Shown here piece by piece: positions 45,663-54,199 of a stretch of 64,000 nucleotides of DNA (the stretch's first letter is position 1; the number at the start of each line of letters is the position of its first letter). The notes under the pieces are model-generated. The model ran no database searches. It was not told where the DNA came from and saw only the letters and a program-made list of their open reading frames with translations. The stretch is from Spirosoma telluris (lineage in GTDB: Bacteria; Bacteroidota; Bacteroidia; Cytophagales; Spirosomataceae): positions 4,728,501-4,792,500 of the forward strand of contig QLII01000001.1 in the NCBI GenBank assembly GCA_003259005.1, given 5' to 3'. The translations under genes were made by a program, and so were the position numbers.

Positions 45663-46335
45663 GTAAATTTTCCTGATCGTATTTACTAACCCAAAGCCCG
45701 TAAGCCGATAGTAGGCAGAAAAAAATGAATAATATCTGAGTAGCGTTCCAATATTTATCAAATACTTCAGCAGGGACTTTATTTATGTCTTTATACCAAT
45801 ATTCACTGAAGAGCATAATAAAAAACGTACCTGAAGCATAGAGAAGCAGCCCTGCGCTAAACCAGAACATAGTGTGTAGTAATACATTATTCACACGCAT
45901 ATCAACTAAAATTTTGTTGAAATACGCTAAAGATAAACTGATAGATAGCAGTCGAAATATTGATAAAGCCCTAACCGAAACCCTGATCTCACTATAAGAA
46001 AATAAAATTATGCTAAGACATACCAAGGTTAGGCTAATAATAATTCGTTTTGATAAGCGAACGTCAAAGCAATAATAATAAATTATACCAATTAAAACTG
46101 TCTGGAAAATGGCTTCTAAATTTTGGATGTAAAATGTATTAAGTGCATATAGAACATGCCAAAGGGCATAAGTATCTTTGGCAAAACAAAAAATAAAAAA
46201 CAGCCATATATAAATGGCGCTCTTATTTAAGCTTTTTAATCTAATTGCACCTAATACAATAGGAAGACTACTACTCAAATGAGAAAATAAATCAATAGGA
46301 TATTTTGCCCACAATTCTAGTAGTCGATCCAGCAT
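45658..46335 (-). CDS. multi-pass membrane protein, function unknown
   Basis: A 225-residue very hydrophobic protein with about six or seven membrane segments (starting near 20, 42, 70, 97, 125, 150 and 195). I recognise no family. The gene is distinctly AT-rich against its surroundings, suggesting recent arrival or relaxed selection. Its start is 3 bp after the stop of the gene at 46339-46746, so both are probably one transcript and work together. Confidence 0.6.
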   Translation of the reverse strand: MLDRLLELWAKYPIDLFSHLSSSLPIVLGAIRLKSLNKSAIYIWLFFIFCFAKDTYALWHVLYALNTFYIQNLEAIFQTVLIGIIYYYCFDVRLSKRIIISLTLVCLSIILFSYSEIRVSVRALSIFRLLSISLSLAYFNKILVDMRVNNVLLHTMFWFSAGLLLYASGTFFIMLFSEYWYKDINKVPAEVFDKYWNATQILFIFFCLLSAYGLWVSKYDQENLL

Positions 46336-46338
46336 AAT

Positions 46339-46746
46339 CTAATTACTGTTTCCACAATGTTGTGGGCAAGTATAACCATCACCGACTGTTCCTCCCCCAC
46401 TACCATCACCACCGTCATCCTTAAGACCTCCAGGTAGCGGCAAGTCTCTACCACGAGCATCTACGCCCGTTAGCAAAACACGAGGATTTAGTTTGCCCTT
46501 ACCTGCTTCGGTAGGCTTACCCGTTTCATCTTCCCAACGATTGGCATAATGAACACGGATACCCACACAGCCCGGTTGTTTGAACAGTTCATTGATCCGG
46601 TTAACACCGAAGAACTCCGAGCGAGTATAATCGCCTTCTTTATGGCCACGGGCTAACTGACTACTACGGTAAGCTTCTTTCATTGACTGGGTTTCTTTCG
46701 TGTTCAGAAAGCGCCCAGCATTTTCATGGAAAACATTTTCATTCAT
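46339..46746 (-). CDS. small hydrophilic protein with C-terminal CPQHCG motif, function unknown
   Basis: A 135-residue protein from the ATG at 46746 (MNENVFHENAGRFLNTKETQ); an ATG at 46845 would add a hydrophobic N-terminus and make it membrane-bound, so the start is uncertain. The middle has SMKEAYRSSQLARGHKEGD and CVGIRVHYANRWEDE. The end is Gly/Asp-rich and closes with TCPQHCGNSN. I do not recognise the family. It is followed after 3 bp by the multi-pass membrane protein gene, and the pairing is the main functional hint. Confidence 0.55.
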   Translation of the reverse strand: MNENVFHENAGRFLNTKETQSMKEAYRSSQLARGHKEGDYTRSEFFGVNRINELFKQPGCVGIRVHYANRWEDETGKPTEAGKGKLNPRVLLTGVDARGRDLPLPGGLKDDGGDGSGGGTVGDGYTCPQHCGNSN

Positions 46747-46846
46747 AAGAAAAAGGAGTAAAAGTGGGATGATGTAGGCTATATGGAGATGGACATAATC
46801 GGAAAGCGGTACTAAAATACGATAACTGCCATAGGATAACAACATT

Positions 46847-47014
46847 AACTACTATGCCCTTAACGCAAATAAATCCTTGATTATCAAACAACTATACCTT
46901 GGAATTTATTTATTAATGCGTAGTTCTACGTACCAAAGTGCGGACTTTTGCCTGTTTAAATTCGGCGACAGAAAACCGGTGTTTTTTCGCTTAAATGAAT
47001 AAGCTCCCACGATC
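46847..47014. other. non-coding gap upstream of the unknown pair
   Basis: No credible ORF. It presumably holds the promoter of the minus-strand gene pair; no exact TAnnTTTG is seen on the minus strand. The plus strand carries a perfect -7 box at its right edge that belongs to the RNA candidate below. Confidence 0.3.
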
Positions 47015-47123
47015 TACCTTTGTCGTATAGCTAATGGCCCGCAATAGGTATTCATTAGCAACGACATTTCTCATAGGTTAGGTTAAGATAAAAACGCCGG
47101 AGCAATTGCCCCGGCGTTTTTTT
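47015..47123 (+). ncRNA. candidate small RNA (promoter box plus terminator, no ORF)
   Basis: TACCTTTG at 47015-47022 is an exact Bacteroidota -7 box on the plus strand. About 7 bp later begins a stretch with a stem (GCTAATG near 47030 and CATTAGC near 47053). It is followed by a strong terminator at 47090-47123 (AAAAACGCCGG / CCGGCGTTTTT, then T). No gene of the plus strand lies downstream, so the box would drive an RNA of about 95 bases. The hairpin also serves as the end of rfbA on the other strand. The -33 element is weak. Confidence 0.4.
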
Positions 47124-47145
47124 ATAGATGTTATGTTATTAGTTA

Positions 47146-48006
47146 TTACTTCAGCAAATTCAGCAGGTAGGCCCCATAACCGCTTTTTACTAAGGGTTGT
47201 GCAATGGTGGCTAGCTGGTCGGCGGTAATGAACTTCATACGGTAGGCAATCTCTTCGGGACACCCAATTTTTAGCCCCTGCCGCTCTTCGATGACATGAA
47301 CGAACTGGCCAGCCTGCATCAACGATTCAAACGTACCAGTATCGAGCCAGGCTGTTCCCCGATCCAATACGCCTACCTTCAGCTTACCACGTTCCAGATA
47401 CACTCGGTTTATATCGGTAATTTCCAACTCTCCCCGAGGTGATGGCTTAATGTTTTTAGCGATCTCAACAACTTCATTATCATAAAAATACAGTCCGGGT
47501 ACAGCGTAATTTGACTTTGGCTTCTCCGGTTTTTCCTCAATAGACAAGACATTGAAATGAGCATCGAACTCAACCACGCCATAGCGTTCAGGATCATGTA
47601 CCTGGTAGGCATACACTACGCCCCCATCAGGATCATTGTTCGCCTGAAGTAGTTTTGACAGGCCCGAACCGTAGAAAATATTATCGCCCAGTACGAGGGC
47701 TACTTTATCGTCGCCAATAAATTCTTCGCCGATGATAAACGCCTGTGCCAGACCATCGGGGCTGGGTTGCACAGCATACGTAAACTGACAGCCCAGGCGG
47801 CTACCATCGCCGAGAAGTTTCTCGAAATGCGGCAGGTCGTGTGGTGTGGAGATAATCAGGATCTCGTTGATGCCCGCCAGCATCAGAATGGACAGTGGAT
47901 AATAAATCATCGGCTTGTCATAGACCGGCATCAACTGTTTCGAAACAGCGAGCGTAAGCGGATGAAGACGTGTGCCAGACCCTCCGGCAAGAATAATTCC
48001 TTTCAT
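47146..48006 (-). CDS. rfbA: glucose-1-phosphate thymidylyltransferase
   Basis: A 286-residue enzyme making dTDP-glucose from glucose-1-phosphate and dTTP, first step of dTDP-rhamnose synthesis. It begins MKGIILAGGSGTRLHPLTLA (nucleotide-binding loop) and has ALVLGDNIFYGSGL, EKPEKPKSNYAVPGLYFYD and RGTAWLDTGTFESLM. I use the ATG at 48006; the earlier start at 48060 would translate the hairpin. Transcribed after rfbB in the same direction, with galE upstream. Confidence 0.95.
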   Translation of the reverse strand: MKGIILAGGSGTRLHPLTLAVSKQLMPVYDKPMIYYPLSILMLAGINEILIISTPHDLPHFEKLLGDGSRLGCQFTYAVQPSPDGLAQAFIIGEEFIGDDKVALVLGDNIFYGSGLSKLLQANNDPDGGVVYAYQVHDPERYGVVEFDAHFNVLSIEEKPEKPKSNYAVPGLYFYDNEVVEIAKNIKPSPRGELEITDINRVYLERGKLKVGVLDRGTAWLDTGTFESLMQAGQFVHVIEERQGLKIGCPEEIAYRMKFITADQLATIAQPLVKSGYGAYLLNLLK

Positions 48007-48011
48007 GGTTG

Positions 48012-48109
48012 TTGAATGAGCGAATGAGTGAATGAGTGAATGAGTGAAAAGCGGGCGCAAGACTGTTCGGCCGGATGGTATTCACTCATTCACTCATTCA
48101 CTCATTCAA
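48012..48109. repeat. inverted repeat of 8-bp tandem units between rfbB and rfbA
   Basis: The left arm 48012-48048 is four to five units of GAATGAGT (one altered), and the right arm 48081-48109 is the complement with about three and a half units. The arms can slide against one another. Located within an operon, ending 3 bp before the rfbB stop and starting 5 bp before the rfbA start. Confidence 0.92.
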
Positions 48110-48112
48110 AAT

Positions 48113-49174
48113 TTATCTATTCGCGTACATTCCCTGATAATAACTCTGGTAGTTTCCCGATGTGACATTATCGAGCCATTCCTGATTGGACAGGAACCAG
48201 TCAACCGTTTTTTCGAGACCTTCTTCAAACTGGAGCGAAGGTTGCCAGCCCAGCTCGTTCATGATCTTGTGAGCATCAATGGCGTAACGGAGATCGTGTC
48301 CGGCACGATCCGTAACGTAGGTAATGAGTTGGGCCGATGTGCCTTCAGGACGACCTAGCTTACGATCCATAATCTGACATAGGAGGTGAACCAGATCAAT
48401 GTTTTTCCACTCGTTGAAACCACCAATGTTATAGGTTTCACCTAGTTGACCCGTATGAAAAACGGCATCAATAGCGCGGGCATGATCGACCACAAACAAC
48501 CAGTCGCGAACGTTTTCGCCTTTTCCATAAACCGGCAAAGGTTTGTTGGTCTGGATATTATGGATCATCAATGGAATCAGCTTTTCGGGAAAGTGATTCG
48601 GGCCATAGTTGTTTGAGCAGTTTGATAGCACGACCGGCAATTTATAGGTATTGCCATAGGCCCGCACAAAGTGATCCGAAGCTGCTTTTGAAGCCGAGTA
48701 AGGCGACTGTGGGTCATAGGCCGTTTCTTCGGTAAAAAAGTCTTCGGGATTGTGTAGAGAACCGTATACTTCATCGGTCGATACGTGGTAAAACCGCTTG
48801 CCGTCAAAGCCTGACGCACTGTCCTTCCAACTGTTTTTAGCCGCGTTGAGCAAGTTCACCGTGCCAACTACGTTCGTCATGACAAACGACATTGGGTCGG
48901 TAATGGAGCGGTCAACGTGCGATTCGGCAGCTAAGTGAATCACCCCATCGAACGACATTTCTGCGAACATATCCTCAAGGAATTTCGCATCGGTAATATC
49001 GCCCTTAATAAAGGTATAGTTCGGTGCATGCTCAATATCCGATAGGTTGGCCAGATTGCCAGCATAGGTCAGCGCATCGAGATTATAAATCTGGTATTCA
49101 GGGTACTTGGTAACAAATAGACGAACAACGTGCGATCCGATGAAGCCGGCACCGCCAGTGATTAATAGGTTCAT
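48113..49174 (-). CDS. rfbB: dTDP-glucose 4,6-dehydratase
   Basis: A 353-residue SDR-type dehydratase, second step of dTDP-rhamnose synthesis. NAD loop ITGGAGFIGSHVVRLF; HVSTDEVYGSL with the Thr-Asp-Glu triad; YSASKAASDHFVRAYG with the YxxxK; NCSNNYGPNHFPEKLIPLMI. Full length and intact. Situated between galE and rfbA, all on the minus strand, each gap holding an inverted repeat. Confidence 0.95.
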   Translation of the reverse strand: MNLLITGGAGFIGSHVVRLFVTKYPEYQIYNLDALTYAGNLANLSDIEHAPNYTFIKGDITDAKFLEDMFAEMSFDGVIHLAAESHVDRSITDPMSFVMTNVVGTVNLLNAAKNSWKDSASGFDGKRFYHVSTDEVYGSLHNPEDFFTEETAYDPQSPYSASKAASDHFVRAYGNTYKLPVVLSNCSNNYGPNHFPEKLIPLMIHNIQTNKPLPVYGKGENVRDWLFVVDHARAIDAVFHTGQLGETYNIGGFNEWKNIDLVHLLCQIMDRKLGRPEGTSAQLITYVTDRAGHDLRYAIDAHKIMNELGWQPSLQFEEGLEKTVDWFLSNQEWLDNVTSGNYQSYYQGMYANR

Positions 49175-49191
49175 TTTCTTTCAGTTTGACG

Positions 49192-49290
49192 TTTGATGTT
49201 CGAGGTTTGACGTTCAAGGCTTGATGCAGGCTGAAACCGATGTTTATCTGGTTTCGCAACGCCAAACCTCAAATGGCAAACTACAAACTT
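49192..49290. repeat. imperfect inverted repeat of GTTTGACG words between galE and rfbB
   Basis: Left AGTTTGACGTTTGATGTTCG from 49192 and right arm 49251-49290 pair imperfectly over about 40 bp; the right end overlaps the galE stop region. Internal near-repeats of GTTTGACGTT are seen. Confidence 0.75.
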
Positions 49291-50315
49291 ATTTTCTGCT
49301 GCCATTGCCATGCATCGCGTAAGGATTCAGCTAAGGAACGGCGGGCTGTCCAGCCCAGTACGTTATTTGCCTTCGAGACATCCGCATAGACTTGCTCAAC
49401 ATCACCCGGCCGACGTGGCCCAATAACGTAGTTTACCTTGACATCGGTTGCCTCCTCAAAGGTTTTAATAACGCTTAGAACCGTTTCGCCCCGACCTGTG
49501 CCAATATTAATAACATCATAGCTGGCTTCTGTGGTGTCTTCATTGAGTTTCCGCAACGCTTGTACGTGAGCATCAGCGAGATCCATTACGTCAATATAGT
49601 CACGAATACAGGTGCCATCTGGCGTATTATAATCATCGCCATACACAGTTAGGCTAGAACGAATACCCGCAGCTGTTTGCGTAATAAAGGGAACTAGGTT
49701 AGCCGGAACACCTAATGGCAATTCGCCAATTTGAGCCGATGGATGGGCACCAATAGGATTGAAATACCGAAGCGCCATCACCTTAACAGGTATTTGAGCC
49801 CGCACTGCATCCCGAAGAATGTCTTCCCCAATCGACTTGGTATTTCCATAGGGAGACTGCGCCGGGAGCCGGGGTGTCTCCTCCGTTACCGGAAGTTCTT
49901 CAGGCTGTCCGTAGACCGTACAGGACGACGAAAAGACTAGATTCTTTACGTTATGCTTCGGCATTAACTCCAGAAGCAACAGCAGCGGATCGAGGTTATT
50001 ACGGTAGTATTTCAGTGGTTTGGCAACTGATTCGCCAACTGCCTTGTAAGCCGCAAAATGAATAACGCCAAGGGGCGTTTCTTTCTGGAAGATATCATCC
50101 ATGGCCGCGGCATCGTTGCAGTCGACAGCGTAGCATGTCACATCCCGCCCCAGAATAGCCCGCAATCCAGCGAGTGCTGAGCGTTCGGAGTTGGAAAAAT
50201 CGTCGATAATAACCGGCTCGAAACCGGCTTCAACTAGCGAAACTACTGTATGCGAGCCAATAAAACCGGCACCGCCAGTAACCAGAATTTTGGGAGAATT
50301 GCCTGTGGGAGTCAA
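49281..50315 (-). CDS. galE: UDP-glucose 4-epimerase
   Basis: A 344-residue SDR epimerase interconverting UDP-glucose and UDP-galactose. KILVTGGAGFIGSHTVVSLV is the NAD loop, FSSSCTVYGQPEELPVTE the Ser/Thr region, and SPYGNTKSIGEDILRD the YxxxK. DVINIGTGRGETVLSVIK and GPRRPGDVEQVYAD close the substrate part. Start is TTG at 50315, since no ATG is near. A TACTTTTG box lies about 60 bp upstream. It feeds galactose into surface polysaccharide with the rfb genes. Confidence 0.93.
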   Translation of the reverse strand: MTPTGNSPKILVTGGAGFIGSHTVVSLVEAGFEPVIIDDFSNSERSALAGLRAILGRDVTCYAVDCNDAAAMDDIFQKETPLGVIHFAAYKAVGESVAKPLKYYRNNLDPLLLLLELMPKHNVKNLVFSSSCTVYGQPEELPVTEETPRLPAQSPYGNTKSIGEDILRDAVRAQIPVKVMALRYFNPIGAHPSAQIGELPLGVPANLVPFITQTAAGIRSSLTVYGDDYNTPDGTCIRDYIDVMDLADAHVQALRKLNEDTTEASYDVINIGTGRGETVLSVIKTFEEATDVKVNYVIGPRRPGDVEQVYADVSKANNVLGWTARRSLAESLRDAWQWQQKISL

Positions 50316-50371
50316 ACCGTTTTTTATAAAAATTTTGTTACTACTTTAGCATAGCAACTCGTACAACCCGA

Positions 50372-50379
50372 CAAAAGTA
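50372..50379 (-). promoter_or_regulatory. candidate -7 box for galE-rfbB-rfbA
   Basis: TACTTTTG on the minus strand matches TAnnTTTG; a TTTCG about 20 bp upstream may be the -33 element. Confidence 0.5.
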
Positions 50380-50445
50380 GTATATTCAGGAGGTTTACGA
50401 AAGCAGTATTTATTCTAGGGTTATCCCGCAAAGCGGCACAAACAC

Positions 50446-51321
50446 ATGAATGACAACGAATTGAAGGCCCTTATTTCGCTCTTAGACGACGAAGACCAGG
50501 AGGTTGTGGAGCATGTTGAACAGCGAATTCGGCAAATGGGCGGGCAAATGATCCCGCTTTTAGAAACCGAATGGGAAGGAAGTTTCAATTCCACTCTCCA
50601 AAAACGCATCGAAGAAATTATTCATGATCTTCAGTATGAATCCGTTTTAGATCGGATGCGCGACTGGAAAAATGGTGGGGCCATGGATTTGCTGGAAGGA
50701 CTCTGGATTGTGGCAACCTACCAGTATCCTGACCTTTCGCTTGCCAAACTTAAGCAGGATGTAGAGCAACTATTCTACGACGTTTGGGTGGATTTTAAAG
50801 CCGATATGCACCCCGACGAGCAGATCAAGGCGATGAATACGGCGTTCTTTTCCAAACTGAAGTTTGCGCCCAATACCAAGCATTTTCACTCACCCGCCAA
50901 CTCAATGATTAATCAGGTACTCGAATCGCGTCGGGGAAATCCGATTACGCTTTGTGTACTTTACATGCTCATTGCCAAGCGATTGAATTTACCCGTTTAT
51001 GGAGTGAATCTGCCCAATCTGTTTGTGCTCACCTATAAAAACAGCAGTGGCGTTCAGTTTTATATCAACGTCTTCAATCGGGGTCTGATTTTCACAACCA
51101 AGGATATCGACCAATACATTGATCAACTGAACATCAAACGATTAGAGACTTTTTATCAGCCTTGTACCAATGCTGATATTGTTCGGCGTGTGTTACGAAA
51201 TTTGACCCTGGCGTTTGAGAAAAATGGGGATACCGACCGGGTGCGTGAGGTCGAACAAATTCTTAACGCCGTTCGGGACGATGGGGATGGATTGCCCTTG
51301 TCGGATTATACACAACGCTGA
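50446..51321 (+). CDS. SirB1-like transglutaminase-family protein
   Basis: A 291-residue protein. Its central part (about 90-240) is the Transglut_core2/SirB1 domain: SMINQVLESRRGNPITLCVLYMLIAKRLNLPVYGVNLPNLFVL, with the Cys of TLCVLY in the catalytic position. The N-terminal 90 residues are helical and acidic. SirB1-like proteins may be cysteine proteases or scaffolds; substrate unknown. Downstream lies the hairpin shared with convergent pyrD. Confidence 0.8.
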   Translation: MNDNELKALISLLDDEDQEVVEHVEQRIRQMGGQMIPLLETEWEGSFNSTLQKRIEEIIHDLQYESVLDRMRDWKNGGAMDLLEGLWIVATYQYPDLSLAKLKQDVEQLFYDVWVDFKADMHPDEQIKAMNTAFFSKLKFAPNTKHFHSPANSMINQVLESRRGNPITLCVLYMLIAKRLNLPVYGVNLPNLFVLTYKNSSGVQFYINVFNRGLIFTTKDIDQYIDQLNIKRLETFYQPCTNADIVRRVLRNLTLAFEKNGDTDRVREVEQILNAVRDDGDGLPLSDYTQR

Positions 51322-51327
51322 TGTAGT

Positions 51328-51448
51328 GCTTAAGCAAAATGGATTCTGTTGATTCTTTGGATTCTGTAGATTCTGTTGATCCTATCGACTTGATAATCAG
51401 AATCAATAGAACCAACAGAATCCAAAGAATCTATTTTAGCAAAGTACT
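51328..51448. repeat. inverted repeat of the GATTCT family overlapping the end of pyrD
   Basis: The left arm from about 51325 (AGTGCTTAAGCAAAATGGAT and GATTCT words) pairs with the right arm ending at 51448. The right arm contains the last codons and stop of pyrD (STLLK). The left arm is thus an inverted near-copy of that gene end plus the repeat. Confidence 0.88.
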
Positions 51449-52491
51449 GGTTTGCAACAATGCTTTGTTGATACGCTTGGCCAGGCCGGGGCCTTCGTAA
51501 ATAAAACTAGTGTACACCTGAACCAGACTAGCACCGGCATTTAGCTTCTCCCTTGCATCGTCGGCAGAAAAAATTCCGCCAACACCAATGATGGGAAATG
51601 CGGCCCCTGACTGCTGATGCAGATATCGAATTACTTCCGTTGACCGTTCGCGCAGGGGCTTTCCACTGACTCCACCTGCCCCAATTTGCTCAACATCGGC
51701 CGGGTTTGTTTTCAAACCAGCACGGCTAATGGTTGTGTTCGTTGCAATCACGCCCGCAATACCGGTTTCAGCCACGATGGCAATAATGTCATCCAGCTGT
51801 CCATTCGTCAGATCGGGCGCAATTTTCAGTAGAATAGGTTTCGGGGCAGGCTGTTTTCTATTCTCCTTCTGTAAGGCCGTCAGTAATTTTGTCAGGGGTT
51901 CCCGTTCCTGCAAATCGCGCAAGCCTGGTGTATTTGGGGAGCTAACATTGACTACGAAATAATCGACGGCATCGAACAACTCCCGAAAACTAAGGATATA
52001 ATCGGTAAGCGCACTTTCATTGGGCGTATCCTTATTCTTCCCAATATTACCACCAACAATGACCTGCCGATTTCCCCGGTTTCGGGCAAAGTGCCGAAGT
52101 CGTTCTGCCGCCGGGCCAACGCCTTTATTGTTGAAACCCATGCGGTTAATGAGTCCGCCATCGGCTTTCAGGCGGAACAAACGAGGCCGGGGTTGCCTGG
52201 TTGAGGACGAGGAGTTACCGTTCCAATCTCAACGAACCCAAACCCTAAATCGCTTAGCTCACTAACCAGGTCAGCATTTTTGTCGAAGCCAGCCGCCATA
52301 CCAATGGGATTTGGAAATGTCAGGCCAAAAACGGTACGCACTAAACGCTTGTCTTCCAGGACGTAGAGTTTCCTGCAAATAGCAGATACCCCTGGAATGG
52401 CTAAACCTAGTTTAAGTAAAGTCGTAACGGTATGGTGAATGGTTTCGGCGTCGAAACGAAACAAGATCGGTAGGATAATGCGCTTGTACAT
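51431..52491 (-). CDS. pyrD: quinone-dependent dihydroorotate dehydrogenase (one apparent frameshift)
   Basis: Membrane-associated flavoenzyme of pyrimidine synthesis (class 2), about 353 residues. The N-terminal part (MYKRIILPILFRFDAETIHH ... FVEIGTVTPRPQPGNP) and the rest (RLFRLKADGGLINRMGFNN ... VNVSSPNTPGL ... GGVSGKPL) are in different frames. They meet at a G4 run (plus strand) at 52189-52192. One added C on the coding strand gives NPRPRLFRLKADGG. Usually essential, so an assembly error is likely. The catalytic Ser is in VNVSSPNTPGL. Confidence 0.87.
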
Positions 52492-52507
52492 AAACGCAAA
52501 GATACAA

Positions 52508-52575
52508 GAGAGCCGACCGGCCCGGTCAGTATGCGGCAGAAAGATTCTATAAACCGACTGCGGTGGTCGGCTCTC
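52508..52575. repeat. inverted repeat between pyrD and cysM
   Basis: GAGAGCCGACC at 52508-52518 pairs exactly with GGTCGGCTCTC at 52565-52575; the interior pairs further only in part. Located 3 bp from the cysM stop; probable terminator of cysM. Confidence 0.7.
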
Positions 52576-52578
52576 CAG

Positions 52579-53451
52579 TTAACCAAATAAGTCGGATGAC
52601 AAGTATCGATCTCCCCGGTCGCAGATGATACAAACAATTTCGCCAGACTCCAGTTCTTTCGCCAATTCAATAGCTGCATGAACGGCTCCCCCACTACTCA
52701 TACCGGCAAAAACGCCTTCAACACTGGCTAACTTACGGGTCATCATGGTAGCCTCGTCGGCAGATACTTCCATAACACGGTCGACACGCTGGGGTTCAAA
52801 AATTTTGGGCAAATAGGCGTCAGGCCACTTCCGAATTCCCGGAATCGAGGAGCCATCCGTCGGCTGACAACCTACAATCTGTATAGCAGGATTTTGCTCT
52901 TTCAGGTAGCGCGATGTTCCCATAATCGTACCAGTCGTGCCCATGGATGACACAAAGTGTGTAATGTGTCCATCGGTATCACGCCAGATTTCGGGGCCAG
53001 TCGTCCGGTAATGCGCCAGATAGTTATCAGGGTTACCAAACTGATTGAGCATCAGGTAGCCCCCTTTCGTTACCTGTTCTTCGGCATAATCCCGGGCGTT
53101 TTCAATCGTTTCGGTCAGGATCACTTTCGCACCGAAGGCCTCCATCGTCAGAACACGCTCACGGGTCGAATTGGCAGGCATTACTAACTCGATGGCGATG
53201 TCATAAAGCCGGGCGATCATTGCCAGCGCAATACCCGTATTTCCACTGGTTGCTTCGATGAGCTTCATGCCCGGTTTTAGATCACCCCTAGCCAGAGCGC
53301 CCTGAATCATACTGACCGCAGCCCGGTCTTTTACACTGCCGCCAGGATTATTGCCTTCGAGTTTGCCGTATAGCTTAACATTAGGATTGGGATTCAGGCG
53401 GTTCAACTCAATCAAAGGTGTATTACCGACTAAATCAAGCAGGGTTGCCAT
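52579..53451 (-). CDS. cysM: cysteine synthase B
   Basis: A 290-residue PLP enzyme making cysteine from O-acetylserine and sulfide or thiosulfate. PLP Lys in GGSVKDRAAVSM, phosphate loop EATSGNTGIALAM, and the CysM-type end GVFAGMSSGGAVHAAIELAKE. The shorter length and the IVCIICDRGDRYLS ending favour CysM over CysK. A hairpin separates it from pyrD downstream. Confidence 0.9.
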   Translation of the reverse strand: MATLLDLVGNTPLIELNRLNPNPNVKLYGKLEGNNPGGSVKDRAAVSMIQGALARGDLKPGMKLIEATSGNTGIALAMIARLYDIAIELVMPANSTRERVLTMEAFGAKVILTETIENARDYAEEQVTKGGYLMLNQFGNPDNYLAHYRTTGPEIWRDTDGHITHFVSSMGTTGTIMGTSRYLKEQNPAIQIVGCQPTDGSSIPGIRKWPDAYLPKIFEPQRVDRVMEVSADEATMMTRKLASVEGVFAGMSSGGAVHAAIELAKELESGEIVCIICDRGDRYLSSDLFG

Positions 53452-53736
53452 GCTGATTGGTATAAGACTGGTTCTTCAGTGGTGAAGGTTAAAGCCCGTT
53501 AATAAGTTCGCTAGATAGGTGATTCTGCGCGAATCTGGCCCGAATCGATCCCTTTGATTACCTAATCAAATAGGGTTTTAGGGCTGTTATTTTACGAAAA
53601 AAATAATTTTCGAACTAGCTAATGGCTTGATAATGAATTTTATGTAAACTTGCTAAAGTAGAACCACCCAGGTTAGTCGTTTCTTGATTTACCCCATTTT
53701 GGTTTCCTAATTCACACCTCTTAATTTCTTGACTTC

Positions 53737-54192
53737 ATGAAGACAATACTACTATCCAGGCCGCTTACGAATGTACATGTTGAAGAAATTGCGAGGCAAT
53801 TCGCCATGCCCGACTTAACGCTTCCGTTCTGGGGAAGTCGTAAGAAAATGCCTATGCATCGGATTGTACGGTTAGAAGGCGAAGGCAATTACACCTTATT
53901 TCACTTTGCAGATGGCAGTCAGTTAATGGTATCCCTGACGCTAAAAAAAATGGAAAGTCGGCTTTCGCCCAAAGTGTTTGCCCGCCCCCACAAAAAAAAT
54001 ATTATTAATTTACTCTACCTGGAAGCCCTCCACCCGGACCACCAGCAACTCAGCGTAAGTCTGGTAAATGGGGATCGAATTGAAGTGTCGCGCCGGAAAG
54101 CCAGCCGCTTTATAAAGCAGGTACGAGGTTTTCAGCAGGAATTGCTGGTTCTTGACGCTAAGCCCACAACGCCCATGCTGGTAGCTGCCTGA
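53737..54192 (+). CDS. LytTR-family DNA-binding regulator
   Basis: A 151-residue protein whose main part (about 40-135) is a LytTR DNA-binding domain (HRIVRLEGEGNYTLFHFADGSQLMVSLTLKKMESRLSP, FARPHKKNIINLLYLEAL). There is no receiver domain; the first 40 residues are a short unassigned stretch. Such stand-alone LytTR proteins regulate small sets of genes. A convergent fadD-like gene follows, separated by a long repeat. Confidence 0.85.
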   Translation: MKTILLSRPLTNVHVEEIARQFAMPDLTLPFWGSRKKMPMHRIVRLEGEGNYTLFHFADGSQLMVSLTLKKMESRLSPKVFARPHKKNIINLLYLEALHPDHQQLSVSLVNGDRIEVSRRKASRFIKQVRGFQQELLVLDAKPTTPMLVAA

Positions 54193-54199
54193 TGGGTTT

